Shown: in pieces, positions 1-5,942 of the stretch | Position numbering within the stretch: position 1 is the stretch's first letter | Layout: each line of letters begins with the position of its first letter | Assembly (NCBI GenBank): GCA_003170035.1 | Contig: PMZX01000387.1 | Coordinates: 1 to 6,069, forward strand | Direction: 5' to 3' | Origin: Myxococcales bacterium | GTDB taxonomy: Bacteria > Myxococcota_A > Polyangia > Fen-1088 | DNA length: 6,069 bases | Position numbers and translations under genes: made by a program | The notes under the pieces: model-generated | What the model saw: the letters and a program-made list of their open reading frames with translations, nothing else | The model's database searches: none | What the model was told of the DNA's origin: nothing

Positions 1-458
1 TGCGCATGGACCGCTGCTACGTCTTGAACAACCAAGGCGTCGGCATCCAGGCCGCCGCTTCCGCCTTCGACATCATCAACACAGTCGTTGCGGGCAATGG
101 TGCAGCCGCTGGTGGCTATGGCGTCAGTCTGGGGAACTACAGCGGTAGTCCCACCAGATTCATTTTCAACACGGTCGTCAACAACGTAGGGGGCGGCGTG
201 TTCTGCGGCACGCCTTCGAACTACACGCTCAAAGGGATTCTGGCCAACGGCAACGGACCGACGAACTTCCTCAACTGCGTGACCGACTCGACCAGCTCCA
301 CCGCATCGCCGGCTCTCGACGCCAACAACCACCTGACCTCGTCGTCGTTCTGTGTCAACCGCGGTGGCACAACGTGCCCGCCCGACGACATCGACGGCGA
401 CACGCGACCGATAGGCGCTGCCTGCGACTGCGGCGCTGATGAGTACAAATCCCCCTGA
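1..458 (+). CDS. Secreted right-handed beta-helix-type protein, C-terminal part (5' end outside window)
   Basis: The reading frame is already open at the left edge (first full codon at 3-5) and ends at TGA 456-458, so about 151 C-terminal residues are visible. The visible Met at 6-8 is probably internal. The sequence is rich in Gly, Asn, Ser and Thr, with recurring short rungs such as INTVVAGNG and FNTVVNNVGGGVF. These resemble the Asn-containing turns of right-handed parallel beta-helix (PbH1-type) proteins. The end carries a DIDGDTRP...GADEY tail, which in my knowledge commonly closes such bacterial secreted beta-helix proteins. Several cysteines near the end suggest an extracytoplasmic location. 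No catalytic residues can be assigned, so a polysaccharide lyase, adhesin or structural role cannot be separated. The next gene begins 73 nt downstream on the same strand. Family assignment is moderately sure; function is unknown. Confidence 0.75.
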   Translation, partial: RMDRCYVLNNQGVGIQAAASAFDIINTVVAGNGAAAGGYGVSLGNYSGSPTRFIFNTVVNNVGGGVFCGTPSNYTLKGILANGNGPTNFLNCVTDSTSSTASPALDANNHLTSSSFCVNRGGTTCPPDDIDGDTRPIGAACDCGADEYKSP

Positions 459-531
459 TCGGCCCCGCCCGCCCTTCGCCGTCCTCCATTTTCCGAACAA
501 CTTCCTCAACCCACAACCGACAACTTCATCA

Positions 532-2895
532 ATGACGAACAGAGACGTCGCACGTCTGACGGTTGTAGCACTTGTCGTGCCAGTGATATTCGGACCTGCC
601 TGCCTCAAGCGAGACTGGAGCGTGTGCGCTCCCGACGAGAAGCAGCCATGCCTGCCCGGCTACGTATGCACCGACGACCTCCGGTGTATTCGCGCTCCCG
701 ATGGTGGGATCGAGGACGGCGCCACCGCTGGCTCGACAGATTCTCGAAGTGGCCACGATAGCGCGCCGGCTGTCGATAGCAGCGGCGACTTCTCAACGAG
801 CGCCGGCAGCCCCGATGCGACGGGCGGCGCCGCCAACTTCGACATGCAGGCGCCACCGCTTTCCGACGCCTCGCTTGACTTGCCACCTGACGCACCGGCC
901 GTCAACGTTTCCCCCGACGCGCCAGCAGGAGACATCGGCCCAGACGTGCCAGCAGGGGATGTCGGCCCGGACGTGCCGCCGGTGGGCGCGCCCGGTACAT
1001 GCCGCACTGACAACGATTGTTCGCCGAGTGCTCCTCTGTGTCTGGGCAACCGATGCGCGAGATGCTCTGGTGACAACGACTGCAGCGCACGGTCAGGAAC
1101 CCCAGCCTGCGCCGTCGCCAGCGGCCTGTGTGTGCCGTGCGTGCAGAACGGGCATTGTGCTGCCAACCCTGATCGAGGAGCACGTGGCGACGGTGGACCA
1201 GGCGCCGCGGTCGCGGGCCTATGCGACACCACAACCAACCAGTGTGTAGAGTGCGTCCAGCGCAGCGACTGCGCGAGCGCATGCCAGGCCTGCTCGGCTG
1301 GCGCCTGCGTGGCCGTGAAGAATCAAGACGATCCGGGTCGCTGTGCCGGCACGTGCGATGGCACCAGTACCTGCAGGAGCAGGCAGGGGCAGCTTTGCCA
1401 GACCGCTGCCGGTGGATGCCTGGGCGGGACGTCTTGTTCCCCAGACGGCTACTGCTGCGATAGCGTCTGCAACGACCCGTGCATGTCTTGCGATGTCCAG
1501 GGCCACCTCGGCACTTGCACGGTCGTGACGTCAGGCGCCCCACACAGCGGCCATGTCGGCTGCGGCACGGATCCGCAGTGCATGGGAGCTTGCACGGGTC
1601 AGGCCGACGGCAAGTGCACATATCCAGTCGCGAAGACCTGCGGCGGCGGACCAATCTGCTCAGGCCCGAGCCTCATCGAACAGAGTACCTGCTCGCAAGG
1701 CGCCTGCGTGGCCCCGGCTGCTCTACTCTGCGACGGCGGATTCAACTGCTCAGGGAACGCCTGCAAGAGCTCTTGTTTCGCAACCGGCGACTGCCAAAAC
1801 GACTACGTGTGTATCGCGGGCTCCTGTCATGTCAAAGCACGCGGTGTGGCCGTTGGATTCTGGCATGCGTGTGCAGTATTCGTTGACGGCGCTGTGCGCT
1901 GTTGGGGACTAAACGACAACGGGCAGCTGGGAGTTGGTTCGGCGGTGCCGCCAGGCCACTCTGTATCGGTGCCCATCCCGGCAGTTGGGATAAACAACGC
2001 AGAAGCTGTCGCGACAGGATGGGACCATAGCTGCGCCTTGCTCACCGATGGCACAGTCAAGTGCTGGGGAAACAACGACCACGGTCAGTTGGGCAGCGGC
2101 GGCGGCAACAATTCGTCGACTCCCGCGGCTGTCACGGGCCTAGCCGGTGAAGCGGTCACGGCAATTGCCGCAGGCGGGGCGCACACGTGCGCGGTTCTCT
2201 CGAACTCTACCGTCAGGTGCTGGGGTGCCAATGATTTCGGCCAGCTGGGTGTGAGTGGCGGGGATTCTTCCACGCCGCAGTCGATCTCCAGCCTGAGTGG
2301 CGTGAAGTCCATTTCTCCAGGAGACCGCCACACTTGTGCCGCACTCAGCAGCGGCGAGGCCAGGTGCTGGGGTGACAACCTAGCTGGTCAGCTGGGCGTA
2401 ACGACCCAGAGCACCTGGACGAGTGTGCCCCAAATTGTGCCAGGACTCACAACCGGAGTTGGCGCGATCTCCGCTGCGTTCGAGCACACCTGTGTACTTC
2501 TTTCAGCCGGTAGCATCTCGTGTTGGGGTGACAATATGATGGGGCAGTTGGGCACAGGCGATTTGTACCCAAGTGGTTCAATCAGCCCGGTGGGGGTCTA
2601 TTTGGATCCGGCGACAGCCGTCAGTGCGGGTCGCTCCTCTGCCTGCGTGCTCCTCACCAACAAGACTGTGTCTTGCTGGGGCAACGTAACGAATCCGGTA
2701 GACACCGGGGGGGCTTCGAACAAGAGCTACCGTTCGCCCGCAATCGTGCCCGGCACAAGCGGCGTGGTCGCCATCTCCACGATGGACCACGCCTGTGGCG
2801 TCGTGCAAGATGGCTCCATCGTCTGCTGGGGCTGGGATTTGAGCACGAGTCCGGCCACCTTCAGTGCCAGCGCCATCGCCGTACCGGGTTGGTAG
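532..2895 (+). CDS. Putative Cys-rich surface lipoprotein with C-terminal seven-repeat RCC1-type beta-propeller
   Basis: 787 residues from ATG 532. The frame is also open from ATG 439, but that start overlaps the upstream gene by 20 nt and would bury the signal peptide behind about 31 Pro-rich residues, so 532 is preferred. Neither start has a clear Shine-Dalgarno. Residues 1-23 are a short signal peptide (Arg-containing n-region, hydrophobic core to Phe20) followed by Cys24, the possible lipidated residue; the lipobox GPAC is atypical at -3. Residues 32-52 contain four Cys. Residues 55-155 are a Pro/Asp/Ala/Gly/Ser stalk. Residues 157-432 hold about 44 Cys in units of the kind C-x-x-D-N-D-C...C-x-x-C, plus a DGYCCDSVC block, a style common in myxobacterial surface proteins. 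Residues 437-787 hold seven RCC1-type repeats of about 50 residues, each with C-x9-C-W-G; repeats 1-5 also carry GQLG. The expected role is an extracellular, disulfide-stabilised binding module on the outer surface. The ligand is unknown, and RCC1 nucleotide-exchange activity should not be assumed. Confidence 0.88.
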   Translation: MTNRDVARLTVVALVVPVIFGPACLKRDWSVCAPDEKQPCLPGYVCTDDLRCIRAPDGGIEDGATAGSTDSRSGHDSAPAVDSSGDFSTSAGSPDATGGAANFDMQAPPLSDASLDLPPDAPAVNVSPDAPAGDIGPDVPAGDVGPDVPPVGAPGTCRTDNDCSPSAPLCLGNRCARCSGDNDCSARSGTPACAVASGLCVPCVQNGHCAANPDRGARGDGGPGAAVAGLCDTTTNQCVECVQRSDCASACQACSAGACVAVKNQDDPGRCAGTCDGTSTCRSRQGQLCQTAAGGCLGGTSCSPDGYCCDSVCNDPCMSCDVQGHLGTCTVVTSGAPHSGHVGCGTDPQCMGACTGQADGKCTYPVAKTCGGGPICSGPSLIEQSTCSQGACVAPAALLCDGGFNCSGNACKSSCFATGDCQNDYVCIAGSCHVKARGVAVGFWHACAVFVDGAVRCWGLNDNGQLGVGSAVPPGHSVSVPIPAVGINNAEAVATGWDHSCALLTDGTVKCWGNNDHGQLGSGGGNNSSTPAAVTGLAGEAVTAIAAGGAHTCAVLSNSTVRCWGANDFGQLGVSGGDSSTPQSISSLSGVKSISPGDRHTCAALSSGEARCWGDNLAGQLGVTTQSTWTSVPQIVPGLTTGVGAISAAFEHTCVLLSAGSISCWGDNMMGQLGTGDLYPSGSISPVGVYLDPATAVSAGRSSACVLLTNKTVSCWGNVTNPVDTGGASNKSYRSPAIVPGTSGVVAISTMDHACGVVQDGSIVCWGWDLSTSPATFSASAIAVPGW
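889..978 (+). repeat. 27-bp in-frame tandem repeat (three units plus partial) in the lipoprotein stalk
   Basis: Units at 889-915, 916-942 and 943-969, followed by a 9-bp partial unit at 970-978, encode DAPAVNVSP, DAPAGDIGP, DVPAGDVGP and DVP. The last two full units are nearly identical in DNA and the first is diverged. The period is 27 bp (nine codons), so copy-number change would keep the reading frame and alter only stalk length. The repeat lies in the low-complexity linker between the membrane-proximal Cys motif and the Cys-rich region. Confidence 0.8.
1852..2850 (+). other. Seven-repeat RCC1-type beta-propeller domain with C-x9-C-W-G in every repeat
   Basis: Domain within the lipoprotein gene. 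Cysteine pairs fall at residues 447/457, 501/511, 553/563, 602/612, 654/664, 705/715 and 755/765 (numbered from the ATG at 532). The step between repeats is 49-54 residues. In each repeat the second Cys is followed by Trp-Gly. Repeats 1-5 then have N-x-x-G-Q-L-G, the classic RCC1-repeat feature; repeats 6 and 7 lose it and have shorter or altered loops. Seven repeats match the seven blades of a closed RCC1 propeller. The invariant spacing suggests one disulfide across adjacent strands of each blade, which fits an oxidising extracytoplasmic location. The disulfides are inferred, not seen. Confidence 0.85.
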
Positions 2896-2993
2896 CGACC
2901 ACCCACCTCACCCACACGCCCCTTGACTCGCCCGGCGTCCCTCGCCATCGTTGCCCGCATGATCGCACTGTGTAGTCGGCACTGGGGCGCGAA

Positions 2994-4721
2994 GTGAAGC
3001 AGCCCGGACAGAGCATCCCCGACACCCTGTCCTACGACCGGCCGCGGCCGCAGGAAGGGGCCAGCGCGTCGCCACCCGCTGCCCAGCCCGACTATCCGGC
3101 GACCAGCGTACTGCCCGAGAACCCTGCTGATGCTGACGCCGGCCGCGCGCAGGATCCCGGCACGGCGCGCGAGCGCCCCTTGCGCATGGATCCGCTTGCA
3201 GTCGGGCCTGCGCCACAGGTGCCGCTCTCGCTTTCACCGCCCGAGACCGCGGCACCACAACCCGCCAGCGAGCCAGCCGCCGGCGCCTTTCGCCCCGGCG
3301 ATCAGGTTGACCATTTCGAGATCGTCAGCCTGGTGGGCAGGGGCGGCATGGGCTGCGTGTACAAGGCATTCGACCGCGACCTGGGCCGCACAGTGGCCAT
3401 CAAGACCCTGCACGGCATCGACCAACACCAGCCCAACACGCTTGCCCGCTTCCGGCGCGAGGCCCAGGCCGCCTCGCGCGTGGTCCATCCCAACCTGGTC
3501 ATCATCTACAGTTCCGGCACCCACGGCGACACGCCCTACATCGTCATGGAATACCTGTCCGGCCGCAGCCTGGCAGCAGAGATCGCTGAGGGCCCGCTCT
3601 CGGTAGAGCGCACCGCCGACGTGCTGGTCGCCGCCTGCGCCGGAGTGCATGCCGCCCACCGCGCCAACGTGGTCCACCGCGACCTCAAGCCGGCAAACAT
3701 CTTTCTCGCGCGCACGCCCATGGGCGAGACACCCAAGATCCTCGATTTTGGTATCTCGCGCTTCGGTGATGACGACGCCAGCCTCACCGGCACGGGTGAC
3801 ATCATCGGCACCACCTACTATCTCGCGCCCGAACAGGCGGCCGGACGCGAGGTCGACGCGCGCGCCGACCAGCACGCGCTGGGCGTGATCCTGTACGAAT
3901 GCCTCACCGGCGTGCGGCCCTTCAACGGGCCGACCGCCTACGCCATCATGCGGGACATCGTGGAGGGAATCTTCCAGCCACCGTCCCGCGTGCGCCCTGA
4001 GATCCCGCGTGGCCTGGAGGCCGTGATCTTGCGCGCCATGAGCCGCGCGCCCGACGACCGCTTCGCGCGCGTCCGCGATCTGGGCCTGGCCCTGATGCCG
4101 TTCATGTCTGCCCAGGGACGTCAGCAGTGGAGCTACCACTTCATAGCACCCGAGGCGGAAATGCCCATCGCGCACTCCGTGGCCGTGCCCGCGCCCTCTG
4201 GCGCGGAGGCTCGGCCCGCGCCCACCGATATCGCGCCCGTGGAGGAGCCTGCGCCGGCACCCACCAAGATCCTTCCGGTCGGTCAACCAAAGCCCTGGCA
4301 GGTGATAGCGACCCGCACGACCTCGGCTGCGGTTTCGGTATCCGAGCCCGCGCCGGCAGCAGAAACGCCCGGTGCAAATCCGACTGTCCGCCGCGGCCGC
4401 GGCGTGGCGCTGGCCGCAATTGCTGCTCTGGTCGCGTTGGTCGCAATAGCAGCGTGGCTGTTGCGCGGCTCGATGGCTCGCGATGCTGCTCGATCCGTCC
4501 CCTCTTCCGCGGCGGCAATCGAGAAGACGCCGCCGATGTCGGCCGCGCCCGCAGTACCCGCAGCGCCGGTTGTTCCAGCGCCTTCTGTGCCGGAATCGTC
4601 CCCGCCCCGCGCAGCACCCTCGCGTCCTGCGGACAACCTACCCAAGCCCGCACCACGCAAGCCCAAGAAGACATCTCGAAGCTCGGTCAAGTTCACCCCC
4701 GAGGGTGTTCCCATCATCTAA
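2994..4721 (+). CDS. Transmembrane Hanks-type Ser/Thr protein kinase
   Basis: 575 residues. GTG 2994 is the chosen start: an in-frame stop lies at 2973-2975 and a GGGG stretch at 2984-2987 could serve as a weak Shine-Dalgarno. ATG 3186 (residue 65) is an alternative that still keeps the whole kinase domain. Residues 1-100 are Pro/Ala-rich and probably disordered. The kinase domain runs about 107-372: Gly loop G115-R-G-G-M-G120, VAIK Lys137, helix-C Glu156, catalytic HRD 228-230 with Lys232 and Asn235, DFG 251-253, Thr-rich activation loop, APE 278-280, Asp292, and late Arg356. All key residues are present, so it should be an active ATP-dependent Ser/Thr kinase on the cytoplasmic face of the inner membrane. 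Residues 375-465 are a Pro/Ala linker, and about 471-490 form one membrane segment preceded by RRGRG (positive inside). The last ~85 residues are a Pro/Ala-rich, then Lys-rich tail with no recognisable sensor domain (no PASTA, no TPR). The TPR-PEGA gene follows after 14 nt. Confidence 0.95.
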   Translation: MKQPGQSIPDTLSYDRPRPQEGASASPPAAQPDYPATSVLPENPADADAGRAQDPGTARERPLRMDPLAVGPAPQVPLSLSPPETAAPQPASEPAAGAFRPGDQVDHFEIVSLVGRGGMGCVYKAFDRDLGRTVAIKTLHGIDQHQPNTLARFRREAQAASRVVHPNLVIIYSSGTHGDTPYIVMEYLSGRSLAAEIAEGPLSVERTADVLVAACAGVHAAHRANVVHRDLKPANIFLARTPMGETPKILDFGISRFGDDDASLTGTGDIIGTTYYLAPEQAAGREVDARADQHALGVILYECLTGVRPFNGPTAYAIMRDIVEGIFQPPSRVRPEIPRGLEAVILRAMSRAPDDRFARVRDLGLALMPFMSAQGRQQWSYHFIAPEAEMPIAHSVAVPAPSGAEARPAPTDIAPVEEPAPAPTKILPVGQPKPWQVIATRTTSAAVSVSEPAPAAETPGANPTVRRGRGVALAAIAALVALVAIAAWLLRGSMARDAARSVPSSAAAIEKTPPMSAAPAVPAAPVVPAPSVPESSPPRAAPSRPADNLPKPAPRKPKKTSRSSVKFTPEGVPII

Positions 4722-4735
4722 GGTTAGAATCCATC

Positions 4736-5620
4736 ATGATTCGCGGCGTGCTCTTCTTGATCGTGTTCTCGCTCGCACTCGGGCAGGTACCCGCGTGGGC
4801 CGATCGCGACGATCCCGACGCGCTCATCGCCCAGGGCCTGAAGGCCATGCGCAAGGGAGACTACCAGGCGGCCCTGGATGCCTTTCAGCGCTCACACCAG
4901 GCGCGACCCACGACGCGCTCGCACGCCGAGATCGGCCTGGCCGAGCAGGCGCTGCACCGCTGGGTCGAAGCAGAGACGGATCTGGCCGGGGCGATGGCCG
5001 AGAAGGAAAATGCGTGGCTGGAGGAACACCGCCCGCTGCTCGACAAGGCATTGGCTGACGTGCGCTCGCATTTGGGAGTGCTGACCGTGGAAAGCGGCCC
5101 GCGCGGGGCTCAGGTGAAGATCGATGGAGAGACTCGCGGGGTTCTGCCCTTGCCCAGGCCGCTCTTCCTGCTTCCAGGCACGGTCCATGTCGAGATAACT
5201 GCGCCAGAACGACGGCCGTGGCGCACCGAAGCCGCAATCAAGCCCGGCGAGACATCCCGTCTGGCACCCATCTTCGAGCCGCTCGATCTGCCGCCCGTCA
5301 TGCCGGTCGCGACTGTCGCACGTCCAGCCAAGACTGACCAGCCGCAGCCGCAGCCGCAGCCGCGCCTGGCCGAGCCGACCGCTCTCAAGATCGTCGGCTG
5401 GCTGGCTCTGGCTGCGGGCAGCGCAGCCGCTGGCGCGGGCGCCTTTCTTCTGGCCAGCTCGCAGGCGGGCTCATCGCGGCGCCTGGCTGGCATTGAGTGT
5501 CTCGCCGTCGGCGGTGCGGTGGCATTGAGCGGCGGAGTGATCGCCGTGGTTACCACCTGGCGCGGCACTGCCTCTGGTCATGAAACGGCCGCAAGCATAT
5601 CCTTCGCCGGCCGCTTCTAG
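4736..5620 (+). CDS. Exported TPR-PEGA domain membrane protein
   Basis: 294 residues from ATG 4736. The frame is open far upstream, but that part overlaps the kinase gene out of frame, and 4736 places a clear signal peptide at the start: residues 1-22, hydrophobic core GVLFLIVFSLAL, probable cleavage after AWA22. Residues ~27-95 contain one clear TPR (ALIAQGLKAMRKGDYQAALD, then AFQRSHQARP) and a weaker second one. Residues ~112-176 form a PEGA domain (LGVLTVESGPRGAQVKIDG, then a G-V-L-P-L-P stretch and LLPGTVHVEI). Residues 178-215 are a Pro/Gln linker with a QPQPQPQP run. Two hydrophobic Ala/Gly-rich segments at ~217-241 and ~251-275 are probably a membrane hairpin, followed by a short tail. 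TPR and PEGA are protein- or surface-binding modules, with no enzyme activity expected. The 14-nt gap from the kinase stop suggests an operon and a possible partner or substrate relation, which is inferred. Confidence 0.92.
   Translation: MIRGVLFLIVFSLALGQVPAWADRDDPDALIAQGLKAMRKGDYQAALDAFQRSHQARPTTRSHAEIGLAEQALHRWVEAETDLAGAMAEKENAWLEEHRPLLDKALADVRSHLGVLTVESGPRGAQVKIDGETRGVLPLPRPLFLLPGTVHVEITAPERRPWRTEAAIKPGETSRLAPIFEPLDLPPVMPVATVARPAKTDQPQPQPQPRLAEPTALKIVGWLALAAGSAAAGAGAFLLASSQAGSSRRLAGIECLAVGGAVALSGGVIAVVTTWRGTASGHETAASISFAGRF
5339..5362 (+). repeat. (CAGCCG)4 hexanucleotide repeat in the TPR-PEGA gene linker
   Basis: Four perfect tandem CAGCCG units encode Gln-Pro four times in the linker between the PEGA domain and the first C-terminal hydrophobic segment. 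It is an in-frame repeat, so copy changes would only alter linker length. Confidence 0.85.
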
Positions 5621-5636
5621 CTGGCCGGCTGTTTCT
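5606..5636 (+). terminator. Candidate transcription terminator hairpin between convergent genes
   Basis: A perfect 7-bp GC stem, GCCGGCC (5606-5612) with GGCCGGC (5623-5629), encloses a 10-nt loop containing the TAG stop (5618-5620) of the TPR-PEGA gene. It is followed on the plus strand by TGTTTCT, a short T-rich but imperfect tract. It sits in the narrow gap before the end of the minus-strand PhaR-like gene. On the minus strand no T-run follows, so if it acts it mainly ends plus-strand transcripts. The overlap with coding sequence and the weak U-tract keep confidence moderate. Confidence 0.45.
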
Positions 5637-5648
5637 AATGCTAGCGCA

Positions 5649-5891
5649 CTAGATCGTGCCGCTCTGAATGATGCGGCGAAGCTCCGAGGCGGGAAGCCGC
5701 GATCCGCGCTTCTCCTCCTCGAAGATGATCTGAGCCAGGGTCGCCGTGGTCAAGTCGCGGTTCGTGCCGTGGTCGACCACCTGGAAGTCCTCGCCGGAAC
5801 GGACTAGCGCGGCGAGTGCCTGCAGGGTGACGTAGTGGCTCTCGTGTGTGTCGTACAGTTTTCGGTTCGAGTAACGCCGTATGGTTCGCAT
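5649..5891 (-). CDS. Short PhaR-like protein (polyhydroxyalkanoate accumulation regulator DNA-binding domain only)
   Basis: 80 residues from ATG 5891 to TAG 5651-5649. The N-terminus MRTIRRYSNRKLYDT, followed by ...YVTLQALAALVRSGEDFQVVD, DLTTATLAQIIFEEEKRG and LPASELRRII, matches the PHB_acc_N / PhaR DNA-binding domain closely. PhaR-type proteins bind DNA and control polyhydroxyalkanoate storage-granule genes. This start is chosen because family members begin just before the Y-x-N-R-[KR]-L-Y-D-T motif. In-frame ATG 5903 (84 residues) and GTG 5927 (92 residues) are also possible, and none has a clear Shine-Dalgarno. PhaR proteins usually continue for another ~100 residues, with a C-terminal domain tied to granule or oligomer binding; here the protein stops right after LRRIIQSGTI. 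It is therefore either a natural minimal form or a truncated remnant. No phasin or PHA synthase gene lies in the window. The gene converges on the TPR-PEGA gene with 28 nt between stops. Confidence 0.85.
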   Translation of the reverse strand: MRTIRRYSNRKLYDTHESHYVTLQALAALVRSGEDFQVVDHGTNRDLTTATLAQIIFEEEKRGSRLPASELRRIIQSGTI

Positions 5892-5936
5892 GATGGATAG
5901 CATTACACGGCCAGCGGAGTTCGCCACCCTGTACCA

Positions 5937-5942
5937 ATATTA
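5937..5942 (-). promoter_or_regulatory. Possible -10 element (TAATAT) upstream of the PhaR-like gene
   Basis: On the minus strand TAATAT stands out in an otherwise GC-rich stretch, 45 nt before ATG 5891 and about 10 nt before GTG 5927. No good -35 hexamer is found at 15-18 nt spacing. If it is used, transcription would start near 5930, giving a leader of about 40 nt for the ATG 5891 start or an almost leaderless message for GTG 5927. Weak call. Confidence 0.2.

Noticed and set aside
439..531. Upstream start (ATG 439) for the RCC1 lipoprotein
   Set aside because: It would add 31 Pro/Asn-rich residues before the signal peptide and overlap the previous gene; kept only as an alternative.
902..1654. 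250-codon minus-strand open frame opposite the Cys-rich region
   Set aside because: Arg/Cys-rich translation with no recognisable domain; it mirrors the Cys/Gly/Asp codons of the real plus-strand gene.
2896..2993. 98-nt gap between the RCC1 gene and the kinase gene, searched for a terminator or promoter
   Set aside because: No stem-loop with T-run and no convincing -35/-10 pair; a TTGACT is present but without a matching -10. Whether the two genes share a transcript cannot be decided from sequence.
3234..4286. Long open frame of 350 codons on the minus strand opposite the kinase gene
   Set aside because: It is antisense to a kinase with all catalytic motifs, has an odd His/Gly/Arg/Asp-rich composition with no domain, and is best explained as a GC-rich codon shadow.
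4127..4735. Possible N-terminal extension of the TPR-PEGA protein overlapping the kinase 3' end
   Set aside because: The translation is Arg/Ala/Gly-rich and unlike any domain, and ATG 4736 starts directly with a signal peptide, so the upstream open frame is a shadow of the kinase gene.
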